Shown here piece by piece: positions 26,701 to 39,821 of a stretch of 64,000 bases of DNA. A model generated the notes under the pieces. That model searched no databases. It saw nothing but the letters and a program-made list of their open reading frames with translations, and had not been told where the DNA came from. Each line of letters opens with the position of its first letter. The first letter of the stretch is position 1. This stretch comes from Caprimulgus europaeus. Its lineage: Eukaryota > Chordata > Aves > Caprimulgiformes > Caprimulgidae. Location: contig OU015524.1 of the NCBI GenBank assembly GCA_907165065.1, positions 42,165,295 to 42,229,294 of the forward strand, written 5' to 3'. A program made the translations under genes and the position numbers.

Positions 26701-28276
26701 AGGAAGGGAAGACAGGACAATTAGTTCAAAGAAAAAGAAACAGGGAAAAAAGAAAAAATGTTGAGAAATTGTTTTTAGCAAATACAAAATATAGTTAGTA
26801 TTGGTTTTGGCAAAATTAGTTCTGTACTAAAAGAGAAAGATCAAATAAACAGAAAATAAATTTTAAAATCCCTCAAACGAGGAAGCACAAAAATACTCTA
26901 ACATAGGTAGAGTCAATTATGCAGCATTTAAAGATCTATTTATATTTACATGCAAAATCAGTCATTTCTAGAAATAGAGGCAGCCGTCAAAAGAAAAATG
27001 AGCTCGTATCTTGACAGTTCATTTCAAAATCCAACCTTACAAATAATAAATTTAATAATTTAGTAGAAATTTGTCCAAAAGAGCAAAACGTTGTGCAGAA
27101 TAATCTTCAGTAAAACATCAAAGTAACAGCCAAAACCTTATATGCCAGATAGTTGCATCAGTGCTCAATCCACAGTCTTGTGACCAAATTTTATCCACAT
27201 GGGTTCACTTTATTTTTTTTACTCATATGAGTCTAGCAGGATTTGATCTATAATTTAAACTGTGGGAGCACTTTTGGAGAAGCAGCATTTATGATCAGTC
27301 TTGAAGTCATTCAGTCAAATGTAATAGTTCTTGATTTTTATTTGAGACAAGCAGTTGGAATATTCAAAGATATGCCATATAACAGAGCTACAGGCACAAT
27401 AGCCAGTGAAATATGCAGTGTTACAGGTATGAATTATGAACCCCCAAATGCAATAATGATTATACAATCAAGCTTTTTTACCTTGTTTTTAAGACAAAAA
27501 AACATGGTAAAAGATTAGGTCACTGTTGAATTTAAACATAAAAATGTACTGTAAAAAATACTGAAGATATGGGGAAAAAATTTGCTTTGGTAGCTCTATT
27601 AAGTCACATAAGAATGAACCTAACGTTTCCAGACAATCACAGTAAGGGAGTAGTAGAAGTTACTGTCAGACAGAAGACAGAAATTGACAGTGAACTGACA
27701 ACACAGAGGATAGAAAGCCAAATTGGTTCAAAGTCAAAAGTAAAGTGAAAATTTTTTAATATATTCCCAAAGACAAACAGAAAATAATTATTTCAAAGAA
27801 AAAACTTACCCTGCAGATTTTTTTCCAAACAGCAGATACAGTTCTTTCAACCTCTAATATTTAACTTACAGCTTAACTAAATTGTCTGTTTTTCACTCCA
27901 GCCAAGACAGTTTAAGAAATCAGGTGGGAAATCTTAATTTCATTTTATGCTGAAACTGGTTAGAGACTTCTGAAATGGCCCACATGCATAAACACTGCTG
28001 TTTGTAACTATAATCTGTTTTCAATTTTACATGTAATGCCTTCACTTCTGAATGATGGGTAAGAGTCCTCTGAGACCATCCTGAAACTCAACACATGGTA
28101 GTGATTTACTGTTTACAACCACGGGCTTAGGTATATTAAATATAAACCATTCTTAGGACTCATATTTTAGCTTCAGCCTCTAGATATATATTTACAGGGT
28201 TCTTTCAAATTGGTCTTGCTTCTGCAAAATGTAAAAGAGAATAGTTCACGGATCATTTCTGTTAAATTGATAGTAC
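20741..28276 (-). other. Intron 84
   Basis: 7.5 kb, the second-largest intron. It holds the 2 x 47-base duplication, an extremely AT-rich patch at 22020-22090 and a stretch at 25165-25310 with several TTAATTA/TCATTAAT-like motifs that might be a regulatory element. No transposon was recognised, which is notable against intron 80. Confidence 0.8.
24481..24574. repeat. Tandem duplication, 2 x 47 bases
   Basis: Two adjoining 47-base units, 24481-24527 and 24528-24574, each starting TTTCCTGACAAAAAGGGGGA and ending TGTAAAC, differ at only two positions. A recent local duplication in intron 84. Confidence 0.95.
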
Positions 28277-28350
28277 CTGATCCCTCTTCAGTTACCATGC
28301 CAAGGCCTTCTGCTTTGTTCTGGCGTTCAAATGCATTTAGGTCAAGAACA
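28277..28350 (-). CDS. RYR2: RYR2 exon 84
   Basis: Completes a Ser codon, then 24 codons and one base, from [15 protein letters not shown] to VTEEGS(G) (about residues 3801-3826). The acceptor is TTGCAG; the donor GTACTA is poor, so inclusion may depend on exonic enhancers. Its upstream intron is 1.3 kb and its downstream intron 7.5 kb. Confidence 0.96.
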
Positions 28351-29614
28351 CTGCAATAAGAAAAATAATATTTGTCCTGTGATTAATTAAATATATGTAA
28401 TATTTCATTTTGTGAAAAAACGAGAAGGATTTGTGATTTCATTTAAGTGCATAATCATACCAGTGTCAGGAAGATATATTTCAGTGACTTAAGATACATG
28501 TCTCTACAAGACTGTGAAACTCAGCTCTACAGACTTAATATGCTTTTGTCCTCCAGATGGCAATAGAATTTAGCTCTTTATGATTGACCAAAAAAAGGAA
28601 TGTGTTTATGATACACATATTCATTTTAGGGGTTAAAAAGAAGCCATATTATTGACTACTTTTATATTATACCCAGTTCACCCTAAACAGCAAGATTCAT
28701 TAAGAAACTATGACATTATTAGTTCCACCCAGTGTTCCTCTCCCTCCACATTCTGAAAAACAGAAGCTGCCAAAGGGGAATATGCATTCATATCAAGTTC
28801 TGCCTTTCATGGCTTAGCATGTCAGCGAGCCATGGATAACTTTTGCTCATAAGCAAGAATGTCTATGAAAGTCAGATGAATGTAGATGAACTACAGCAGT
28901 ACTTTTCTTGGCAAGACTCCTCCTTGATTTCAAAATTAAACTTGGTCAAAGACAGTGTTAAAAAAAACCAAAGGATATAACACGGTACCCTTGGCATAAC
29001 GGAACTGATTGATCCAGGAAGCCCCTTTTAGTCCTATGTTTTATGTTAATAAATACATTATTTGTTGATATGGTTTATTATTGGGAATTATATATAAAAT
29101 GTTCAGAATACATATATTTTTTATATAAAACCAATAGAAACTGTCAAGAAGTATGAATGGACAAAAAAGTCACAGTACCTCCACTGCTTATTAAAACATA
29201 ATATTCCATTCCTTTTTCTGCCTTTTAAAAAGCCCTATTAATATTTAAAACAAAGTTGGGTTTTCTCAAAATCTTTATGATTACTTAACATTCATAATTA
29301 TCACATGATACCTCCAGAGTTGAGGATTCGCCCCTGAGGAATGCTCTAACTCTGGAGTTGTTTTCTGGCATATCTCAAGTAGACATAAATGCCATAAACA
29401 TTTGTGAAAAGAGTTCTTTTACCAAGGTGGATCTACACCATATGAAGATTTTCATACCATGAGCACCACCTTGTCCTTTATGCCAAATATAGCACATTAC
29501 AGTCCCCAGGTGCTCTTTACAAAAAGTATGTTGAGGATCTTTCCAAAACTGTAAATCCTATAGAATAAAACCTAAATGCACAATAATAATTTTTAAAAAT
29601 AGGTATTTTCTTAC
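28351..29614 (-). other. Intron 83
   Basis: 1.3 kb. Nothing recognised. Confidence 0.9.
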
Positions 29615-29691
29615 CTACAGGACTGCATAAGACCAGCAAGGCTCTGAAAGAATCCCACATCCTTTTTATCCTTGAGGTAGTCAAGCATTTT
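29615..29691 (-). CDS. RYR2: RYR2 exon 83
   Basis: Twenty-five codons plus two bases, from [15 protein letters not shown] to GLMQSC(S) (about residues 3776-3801). The acceptor is CTGCAG and the donor GTAAGA. Core solenoid; matches human throughout as remembered. Confidence 0.97.
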
Positions 29692-30922
29692 CTGCAGTAA
29701 GCACAAATAATTTACACAGAGAATTAATATTTATATTATGTGCTAATCTAGTTAACTTAATACTGTGTGGATTCTAGATTAGTAGTGATATTGGTATTTT
29801 GAAACATACTAATCAAAGTAAAGAACCCCAGAGGATGATGATGATGACTTTTCAAAATCATTTCTGTATCTCTCCCCCAACCCATACCATTCTTCCCAAG
29901 AAAGACTGAAGAGTTGATCTTAGGATCTAAAGGAAAATCGGAAAGGTAAGCATAGAGGCAACTGAAAAAAGAGCAGTTCTAACTGTATTACTGATGCTTT
30001 TATAAGTATGTAATCTAGACTAGTAGTATTAGTATTATTGTAACCGTACTAATAACTGTTTCCTGCATTCTAACTAGTTAAGACTTGATAAAATCATTCT
30101 AAAAAAAATTAGATTGTAGCATTACAAATTCAGATTCAATAACTATTTACAAATGTCATGATTTTCCTAAGTAATTTAATATCATGACATCACAAAAATC
30201 TGTCAATGGCTCAAGCAGATACTTTTTTGCACAATTTGTGGTCTTTCTGGTCAGTTCCTGGTTATGATAGCCCCTGAAAAGATCATTATTTTTTGGCTGC
30301 ATTCAGCTGCTTCAGTGGTTGCTTAACTTGGGACCTCAACTGTCCCCAGTTGTCTGTACTCTTGTACTCTGTATCATTCTCTTCAACAGTGCAGAATAAC
30401 ATTAACTTATCAGACTTGTCCACTGCTCACCACATTAACTTACTATAGACTAGTAAACCAAGTTTAAGTTCTCTGCTTTTATCACCGAGACTCTCCATGG
30501 CATAAGCTTGTGTAATGTGTGTAACTGAACTTGTGTAACTTCTTTTTTTGGTAAAGACTGGGTTCAGCAATTTTACTCTGTCGGCTACAGGACAATGTCA
30601 ATCTTCCAAGAAATCCTTCCCTCCCACAGAATTCCTGTGGGAATTCCTAGAAGTTAATGATTTAACATAAAATCTCCCCCTTCCAGCTGAAGTGCAAAAC
30701 AAATTTCCTTTAGCCTTGTATTCTGTAGATTAATTTTATGTATATGAATAAGAAATATATACCTAGCAAATAAGGTACTATTGTACACTATATCCTTCCA
30801 GAAACAAGAGTAAGGATAAGAAGTAAGTAGGATAATCAGCATCTGACAAATAGTCACATTACATAATGCACTACTACAATAACAATGACCATGACATAAA
30901 TATCTGTAAATTAGTACATTAC
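29692..30922 (-). other. Intron 82
   Basis: 1.2 kb. Nothing recognised. Confidence 0.9.
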
Positions 30923-31002
30923 CTGTTGAACAGTAGAATTTCCTCCATTTAAGATGGCAATCCCTAGCTTTAGGGTAGCTGCAACCATTGGACCCATCTC
31001 AC
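30923..31002 (-). CDS. RYR2: RYR2 exon 82
   Basis: Completes the Gly codon and gives 26 codons from [15 protein letters not shown] to GGNSTVQQ (about residues 3749-3775). The acceptor is TTTTAAG and the donor GTAATG. Met replaces the human Thr at the second residue. Core solenoid helices. Confidence 0.97.
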
Positions 31003-31946
31003 CTTAAAATTAGTTTAAAACAGACTTTTAGATAATACAGAAAAATAAGAATGTTCTATTAACTTCTCTGTACAATTACTTAAATGGTAATTTATCAGGA
31101 GAGGCCTTTTTGTTTCTCTTTTAAAACAGACCTATTTTTCATTCATGATCTCTTAGTGTGACAGTATCTTCCTGAGTGCCTACAGACATAGTGCAATGTA
31201 TACACAGCACAAATAAAAGAAGCAAGGTATAAGACAAGAAGAACTGAACTCAATTAATATAAATCACGTTTCATTTGCTAGAGCATCCAACAGTTGATTT
31301 AAAGCTGGTTGCACAATTTTAAGCTAGCTTTCAAGTTTAAAAATGTGTCTCCTCTACATGTCAGTCTAGATTTTTTTTTTTTTTTTCCAGAAAATGACAG
31401 TGATCCAAAGCATTTAGTTACAGTAAGTGAAATTTGTAAACAGGATTTATTTTTAAAAATCAGTACTGTATAAACAAATAACAGAATAGAAAATGAAAGC
31501 ACCTAACTTTAGAGTTAGATGGTGTCTAGGGGACAAAAGCATCATTCACACTTCTGAAATGTTTTATCAAAGTACACTAATAAAGCAGATATTTGGGAAG
31601 TGGTGAAGGGGAAAAAAAGGACCAAATTCTGCACCTACTTCAGAACTGTATACATCCCAGAACTTGAGGGGCTTTTTTTCATTGCATACTGCTAAAACTA
31701 TGAACTTTTTCACATTTCCTCTCAATCATCACTAGAAAAATTAATGATAACAACTACAATAACCTCATAAGTATTACTCATTATGTTTTTCTGGATTAGT
31801 TGTCAATAATTTTTGAAATTTTGGGTGCATTTTGAAAGGAAAATTTAGCGTCACATATCTGCAAGTTTTGCCCAATAAGAATTACAATAATTTCAAAGAT
31901 TATTAGAAATAAGGTTTAATGTGTAATCTACACAACAAAACATTAC
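31003..31946 (-). other. Intron 81
   Basis: 944 bases with a T-rich homopolymer on the plus strand near 31371-31387. Nothing else recognised. Confidence 0.9.
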
Positions 31947-32046
31947 CTTTACTGGCACTGATTGTCTGCAGAACCATCTCAGCAGCACCTCGGTCATGCA
32001 GTCTGGCTTGTTGATACAGAAGTTTTTGCTTTTCCATTTCCTTTTC
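31947..32046 (-). CDS. RYR2: RYR2 exon 81
   Basis: Thirty-three codons plus one base, from [16 protein letters not shown] to [10 protein letters not shown](G) (about residues 3716-3749). The acceptor is ATTCAG and the donor GTAATG. The charged helix and the [10 protein letters not shown] segment of the core solenoid look unchanged from human. Confidence 0.97.
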
Positions 32047-33440
32047 CTGAATAAAAATTCCAGTCATTGAAGATGAGGACTTCAGTTACTATCAGTTCTC
32101 CAAAGGTTTTTGGTTTTCTCTTAGTATATGGGCTCTATGGCAACATCATGGACCATTTTAATACATACAATGCTACTGAACAGATATTTTACATGTTCAA
32201 GTAATATTCTCCTCTCGGTATTCTTTCATATGCTTTTAGCAGTTTATCCGGAAAAAGTCATGTCAATTGTAATCATTAGGTTAGTTCAAAGCCCATATTC
32301 ACTATATATATACTGCATATATCAAACTTGCACTTTTGTGCTGCATTTTTGTGCAACAGCTCATACTCTTAATAATCTTCTATAGCATGACAATAACTTC
32401 ATACTGCTCAGTATGTAGCTCTTGAGTTGAAAGTTGTTGCTGAATACTAGAGTAACAGAAGCATCTCAGAATGTTTTTCAAAACATATCATTGTATTACA
32501 ATATAGATTACCCACCCTAAAAACAAAATATTTGATAGAATACACTGTGCTTTTATATTTTGCACTCTCTAGCGGAAACAAACAATATTGCATGGCGTTG
32601 CTTGAGCAATGGTGAAGTTTGTTCTTTATAATTTAAACTACTACTGAAAACATAAAGAAGAACAAAGAGCAAACATAAAGGCACAGTTAATTCCAGATGA
32701 GTTGGAACTTTCACAAAGTTAATTGAAGTTTGCTGGAGATTTGAGGATGACTAAGCAGTATAAGTTGAAAAATGAAAGTTGCATAGAGCCCTATGACAGT
32801 GAGTCCATCAGATGGTGCAGTAAAAAGCTTACTCAAAAAGAACATGACACAATTAGTTAGTATCATGTCCAAAAACACAACGCCCAAAACATGTATGATC
32901 TAAAAGCAGGAACAGCTGCAGCAGAAGTAGCCAAAGTGACAGCTTTGCTGCCATAAACTTTCCATCCAAGTCACCGAAAAAAAGACATTGGAAGATGGAA
33001 GAGGTTTAAAAAATGAAGGCTTGCTAAATAGAGGATATGAATAACAAATTAAAAAAGAAGAGGTAAAAAAGAGAAATATGGTCAAATGAATGAAAAAGAA
33101 ACCTTTAACTGAAAAGCAAACCAACACAGACATTTATGCTGTTACCAGAGAGTTCTCGCCGAGGCTGACAAATTTGTTTCTTAAATCTTTGATAATACCG
33201 TGCTGCGGAAACAAAATTCATCAGGGTTTTGTTTTGGTTTTTTTCCACACTATTAGTTCTCCTGTGGTTAAATTGTATGGTTTTTTTTCTTTAAATTATG
33301 TGACAGATCTAGATGGAGGCACAAAAAGGAAAAAAAAAAAAAAATGGCAGCTTTGCTTCATATTTAGCCATGCTAAGGTTTGAAAGTTTTGCCTTCATGT
33401 TTAAACCTCTTCCTGGGTGTTCAACAAAAACAAAACAGAA

Positions 33441-33494
33441 ACATACACACATACCCACACGCACACACGCAAACACACATCACACACACAAACC
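33441..33494. repeat. Impure (CA)n tract
   Basis: Interrupted CA-rich tract in intron 80 with short CACACA blocks broken by ACGC, AAAC and ATC. An old dinucleotide repeat. Confidence 0.85.
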
Positions 33495-35632
33495 ACCAGA
33501 AAATCATGACATCACAGGTTCATTATAGCTACAACTGAATATTTTCATATGTTTCAGATGCCACTGAAAATTGCTCAGTGTTTCTTTTTAAAAAAAGTAT
33601 TTCCTATTTCTACTTTTAGTTTTAGACCCAACAGTCTTTCACTTTTCTTCTATTGGAAGGTTTATTATTCGTTTTTGTTCACAAGCCTAACATCAGCTAT
33701 TCTACTTTTTTTTTTTTTTAATTTTTAGGTGTGCTTATAGAGAGGATGCATCTGCATTATCTACAGAATAAAGAATGAGTGTGCACACTTCTTGCAACAT
33801 CACTATAGCAAAACAGTAGAAATGGGCATTGCCAAATAGCTTAAAGTGAGGGGAGTGGCATTTTCCATGTAAATCAAACCATCTACATAACTAGTAACAA
33901 AGCAGACCAAAACCCAAAAATAATCCACAAACAAAAAAGCACCACAAACATTTCTTCTAAAAGCAAACATTCCTTTGATGATAACTCCCAAAAGATCATG
34001 GTTCCTTCTTCAAACTGACAATGCTTTTTTACTGTTGCTTTCTCTATGCAGTGTTAATACATACACATATTTACACATATATATGATGGCAGCACTGATA
34101 TCAAGTGGGCTACCCATTGCATACAAAGTATACTAAATTAATAGAGCTGCTGGCTGATCTATTGGTATGGTATCCCCATTTCTCTAAGATGTGCTTACTG
34201 CTAACACTTATCTGTGCTACCAGCACTGTTTTTTGCACTTTATTGTTCTTGCCAGTTGATGTCAAGCAAACTACCAAAATAATTAGCCAGTGGTTTGAAC
34301 TTTCTGTCTGTCACAAAACCATCACAACAGCAAAAATACTTCATACTAAATGAAACATTTAAATTAATTCACCAGAATTTTTTTTTTTAAAACCCCAACA
34401 AACCAACCAAACAAAAACCTACTCAAAGAAAACCAAGTCTATTTTATCTTGGGTGTTTTCCATTTACATAGGAAAAAGCTGACCATGTAGAAGCATATGT
34501 ACATGTATTGCCACAGTATAGACTTTCTCCAGCAACCTACCAAACCAAGGAAACTTTTTCATCGTATTCTTTGAAAGCAGAGACTCAATCATTTTCTACT
34601 TAATCCCCCTTTTTTTTTTTTTTTTTAAAATCATTACAAGCAACTGTATGCCAAAAAACGCACACTGGGTAAAACCCCAAGTTTTAGCTTGAATTCGTAG
34701 GCATCAAACTTGCAAAAACTAAACAGCAGCTTTAACTGACAAGTTCACCACTGAAATTCTTTATTTTCTCACGATCCACACAAAGAATGAATCTTGGACT
34801 CTCCCTTGGAGCTAAGCCATATGGAGAGGTTTGTTTGCTGCTACCACTAAGTTTGCAGCCATGGAGTGCAGGCATATGATCATACTTCTACATTTTTTTT
34901 AATATGAAATTATGAAACATTTAAAGAGCAAATGGAATAAACAAAAAGATGGAAAAAGAAGACATTACTTTCAACTTAAGTGTTCTAAGATGAAAGTTTC
35001 TCCTTTGAATTGTCTTCACATTTTATACTATTCAAGACCTCTGTTTAGTTTAGAGAACAAATCCTATTAGATAGGTCTTACACTGGTAAATATCTGCTAA
35101 TTTCAGTGTCAGGCATGCATGAGTACAAGCTATATGTTAAAATATAACATCAAGCATTCAAGTAGAATCTTTATATATGTTAGGCCTTTAAGCTCAATAA
35201 ATGCTGTTTTATGCTCTAAAAAAAGTTGTTTTTTTCCTAAATTGCTCATTATGGACTTTATCTGTTCTAAAAGAGTATACATAAAATGAAAACAATGCAT
35301 TATAATTCCTGAAGATCAAATATATAGGATTTTAAGAGTGTTAGAGGAATTTATTTTATCAGATATGCTTTCCATATTACTTAAAGAAATATTTCTGTCC
35401 CTGCAATTTCACAGTCTTATTTCTGTTTCTGCTGAAAGTCTCAACCTCAAAAGATTTTTTTTTTTTTCTAGTTGAAAACTATTTTTTAACTAGCTGATAT
35501 GATATCAATTAATATACCTCACGGAGTTGAATTATCTTTTCTATATTGAAACCTGTCATTATCCAGGTTATCATACAACAAAATGAATAATTTAAAGTAC
35601 AGATGGTAAAATATAAGAATAAGGTAAACAGG

Positions 35633-36227
35633 TGTGCTGGTTTGGGCTGGAATAGAGTTAATTTTCTTCAGAGTAGCTAGTATGGGGTTGTGTCTTGATT
35701 TGTACTGAAAAGACTGCTAATAACACAGGGATGTTTTTGTTATTGCTGAGCAGTATTTATACAGACTCAAGACCTTTTCTGCTTCTCACACTGCCCCACC
35801 AGCAAGGAGGCTGGGGGTGCACAAGACGCTGGGAGGGGACACAGCTGGGACATCTGACCCCGACTGACCAAAGGGATGTTCCACACCATATGACATCATA
35901 CATGTTCAGCATACAAAGCTGGAGGAAGAAGGAAGGGGGAGATGTTTGGAGTTATGATGTTGGTCTCTCAAATAACCGTTACATGGGATGGAGCCCTGCT
36001 TTCCTGGAAATGGCTCAACATATGCCTGCTGAGGGGAATCAGTGAATGAATTCCTTGTTTTGCTTTGCTTGCACGTGTGGCTTTTACTTTACCTATTAAA
36101 CCTTCTCTATCTCAACCCATGAGTTTTCTCAACTTTATCCTTTAAATACTCTCCCCCATCACATCGGGGGTAGAGCGAGCAAACAGCTGTGTGGCACCTA
36201 GTTGGCGGCTGGGGTTAAATCAGAACA
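35633..36227 (+). mobile_element. Avian ERV-L-type solo LTR (fossil)
   Basis: About 590 bases in intron 80 running from TGTGCTGGTTTGGGCTGG to GGGGTTAAATCAGAACA. The start, the GATGTTTTTGTTATTGCTGAG block, the CATATGACATCATAC stretch, ATTAAACCTTCTCTATCTCA and the final CTGGGGTTAAA closely follow the LTR consensus common across birds, usually assigned to ERV-L-type endogenous retroviruses. No internal retroviral region adjoins it, so it is a solo LTR left by recombination. ACAGG occurs at 35628-35632 and again at 36225-36229, which may be the target-site duplication, though it overlaps the expected LTR end by three bases. Orientation is antisense to RYR2. The family assignment is from memory of the consensus. 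Confidence 0.88.
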
Positions 36228-37021
36228 GGAAACAGACTACCACACTGCTAGCATATAAGACAATTAAAAATACAATTAATCTCAATATTGAATTTAATAA
36301 TAAATTAATGGACATTCTAAAGCCATTTCTTCAACACCTACTGTGCTTTCTTTTTCTATGCACTCTTCCTTAGTTTACAAACTGACCTGTCTCAACACCA
36401 GGCATCTATAAGCCTTCTATAATTTTATATTACTTCAATGGTATAAGTAAATACTTCTGAAAATGCTTGAAAGTAGTGTCTAAGTATCATCACTAAAAAT
36501 TACAAATAGGTTCATAAATTAACTACCATATTCTTAGATATATGCAGTCAGTGTCAGTCTGTTAGCAATTTTTAAATTTCCTCAAAACTACAGCTATTTA
36601 TTTTGAATCTAATAATTATTTACAAGACTTTAGAACACTGGTAGACTTTCTGTAGTAGGGGATTTATTAGATATTATTAAATAAACATATACTTTTATCT
36701 ACTCTATCTTAACTCAATGACTTCATAAAATTTGATTATATTTCTGCATTCATCTTTATTACTTTGGTGCTAAAAAAAATAACAATAAAAATAAAATGTA
36801 GCTAGGAAAAACATATATACAATGAAAGCTGTTTTCATTTGATAGGCTGCAAACAACACAAGTATTTTGCAATATGGTGAGGTGAGGTGACATGAGATGA
36901 GAGGAAAGAAAGTAACATTGATCTAAGAAGTATCTTGGAAGAAAAGAGAATTGAAGAGGAACAAACCATCTTATTAACAAATTTACCCTCCAGGGAAACC
37001 TACATGCTTGAATAAACTAAC

Positions 37022-39821
37022 GTTGCTGGGGGAGGGGAATCTCAATCCACCCCACTCCTGCCAGCTTGGTGCCACTGCCAGCAACAAATGCCCAGAGCCT
37101 GCAGAAGGATCACAGGTCAGCAGGAGAACACCAGAGGAGCAGCACAATGGAATTCAAGCCGCTCCAGTCAGTAGGTCAGCTTCATTGGTGACCCAACTTA
37201 AATGTCTCTCCACAAATACACACATCATGCAGCATAAACAAGAGGGGTTAGACATGAGCACATGCCTGGAAGGCTATGACCTGACTGCCATCACAGAAAC
37301 ATGTTGGGATGGCTCCTAGGACTGTATTGTTGGAATGGAAGGATATAGGCTCTTCAGGAAAGATAAGCAGGGAAAACGAGGAGTGTCACCCTCTATGTCA
37401 GTGACCAGCTGGAGTGCATGGAGCCCTGCCTGGGGATGGAAGAGGAGCTGACCGAAAGCTTATGGGTCAGGATCAGAGGGAGGACAAGGACAGGTGACAT
37501 TACAGTGGGGGTCTGCTACAGGCCACCAGATCAGGAAGACCAAGCAGATGAGGCCCGCTATAGACAGACAGGAGTTGCCTCATGTTCACAAGCCCTGGTC
37601 CTCATGGGGGACTTCAACCACCCTGGTATCTGTTGGAAGGACAACAGAGCAGAGCTTAAGCGAGGAGGGTGTGTAGCAGGCTCAATACCCTGGGCTTCAG
37701 GAGAACACTTTGACCACTTCAGGGACTTGCTTGGTAGATTTCCACAGGTTAAAGCCCTAGAAGGAAGAGGGACCCAAGGAAGCTGGATAATATTCAGGGA
37801 TCACCTCCTCCATGCCCAGGAGCGATACATCCCAACAAAGAAGTCAGGCAAAAAAAAAAATGGATGAACAAGGAGCTCCTGGACAAACTCCAAGACAAAA
37901 AGGAAGCCTATGGAAGCAAACACAGGTAGCCTGGGAGGAATACAAAGAAATTGTCTGAGCAGACAGGAATCAGGTTAGAAAAGCTAAAGTCGTGGCAGAA
38001 TTAAATCTTGCCAGGGTCATCAAGGCCAACAAGATAAACTTTTATAGATATCTCAGGGATAAAAAAAAGACTAGGGAAAACATAGGCCCCCTCCAGAAGG
38101 AAACGGGAGACATGGGCACGCAGGGTATGGAGAAGGTTCAAGTATTCAACTACTTCATTGCCTCAGTCTTACCCAGTAAGTGCTTAAGCCACACCCCTCA
38201 AGTAGCAGAAAGCAAAGCCAGGGACTGGAAGAATGAAAAGCCCCCAACTGTAAGAGAAGATCAGGTTCAAGACCATCTGAGCAACCTGAAGGTGCACAAG
38301 TCCATGGGACCTGATGAGGTGAACCCACAGGTCCTGAGAGAACTGGTGGATGAAGTTGCCAAGCCACCATCCATCATATTTGAGAAGACCTGGCAGGTCT
38401 GGTGAAGTTCCCATAGACTGGAAAAAGGGTAACTTAACCCCCATTTTTAAAAAGGAAAACAAGGAAGATCCAGGGAATTACAGGCCGGCCAGTCTCACCT
38501 CAGTGCCAGGCAGGATCATGGAGCAGATCCTCCTGGAAACTATGCTAAGGCGCATGGAGAATAAGAAGGTGATTTGTGACAGTCAACATGGCTTCACCAA
38601 GGGCAAATTGTGCCTGACCACTTTGGTGGCCTTCTATGGTGGAGTTACAGCATTGATGGTTAAGTGAAGAGCAACTGATGTCATCTACCTGAATTTGTGC
38701 AAGGTGTCTTGTCTCTAAGTTGGAGAGGCATGGACTAGATGGATGGACAACTCAGTGGATAAAGAACTGGCTGTATGGTCACGCTCAAAGAGTTGTGATC
38801 AATGGCTTAATGTCCAAGTGGAGACTGGTGATGAGCGTCATCCCTCAGGGGTCAGTACAGGGGCCAGTGCTGTTCAACATCTTTGTCAGCAACATGGACA
38901 GTGGGATTGAGTGCACTCTCAGCAAGTTTGATGACAACACCAAGCTGTATGGTTCAGTCGACATGCTGGAGGGAATAGATGACATCCAGAGGGACTTTGA
39001 CAGGCTTCAAAGGTGGGCCTGTGCAAGGCCACATGAAGTTCATCAAGGCCAAGTGTAAGGTCCTGCACCTGGGTTGGGGAAATCCCAAGCAAAAATACAG
39101 GCTGGCAGAGAATGGATCAAGAGTAGCCCTGAGGAGAAGGCCTTGGGGGTGCTGGTGGATGAGTAGCTCAACATGAGCTGGCAATGTGCGCTTGCAGTCC
39201 AGAAGGCCAACCATATCTTGGGCTGCATCAAAAGAAGTGTGGCCAGCAGGTCGAGGGAGGTGATTCTGCCCCTCTACTTCACTCTTGAGAAAACCCACCT
39301 GCATTCAGTACTGCATTCAGTTCTGGGTGCCCCAACACAAGAACAGGGACCTACTGGAGCCAGTCCAGAGGAGGGCCACAAGGATGACACAAGGGCTGGA
39401 GCACCTCTCCTATAGGGACAGGCTGAGAGAGTTGGGGCTGTTCAGTTTGGAGAGAAGAGAAGGCTCCTGGGAGACCTTATAGTGACCTTCCAGTACCTGA
39501 AGGAGGCCTACAGGAAGGCTGGGGAGGGACTTTTTACAAGAGCAGTTAATGACAGAACAAGGGGAAATGGCTTTAAACTAGAAGAGGGAAGATTTAGATT
39601 AGATATTAGGAGGAAACTCCTTACTATGAGGGTGGTGAGGCACTGGAACAGGTTACCCAAGGAAGTTGCGGATGTCCCCTCCCTGGAAGTGTTTGAGGCC
39701 AGGTTGGACGAGGCTTTGAGCAGCCTGGTCTAATGGAAGGTGTCCCTGCTCATGTCAAGGGGTTTGGAACTAGATGATCTTTAAGGTTCCTTCCAACCCT
39801 AACCATTCTGTGATTCTATGA
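37022..39821 (+). mobile_element. CR1 LINE, 2.8 kb degraded copy, antisense to RYR2
   Basis: Long CR1 copy in intron 80. In order on the plus strand: a 5' segment before ORF2; endonuclease pieces (GVCYRPPDQEDQADEA and ALVLMGDFNHPGICW, 37418-37700); then pieces matching the reverse transcriptase: [45 protein letters not shown] (about 38150-38650), then VIPQGSVQGPVLFNIF and the catalytic box region, which reads KFDDNTKLYG where CR1 normally has FADDTKL (about 38840-38960). The C-terminal part (EPVQRRATRMTQGLEHLSY, ARLDEALSSLV) ends at 39733 and the tail finishes TTCTGTGATTCTATGAA. The coding frame is interrupted many times and there are internal deletions in the endonuclease C-terminus and around the motif that normally reads DFSKAFDT, so it is not functional. 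The exact 5' end is approximate. Confidence 0.96.

Noticed and set aside
35695-36045. 116-codon plus-strand open frame
   Set aside because: It lies wholly inside the solo LTR and matches no retroviral or host protein; LTR sequence is non-coding.
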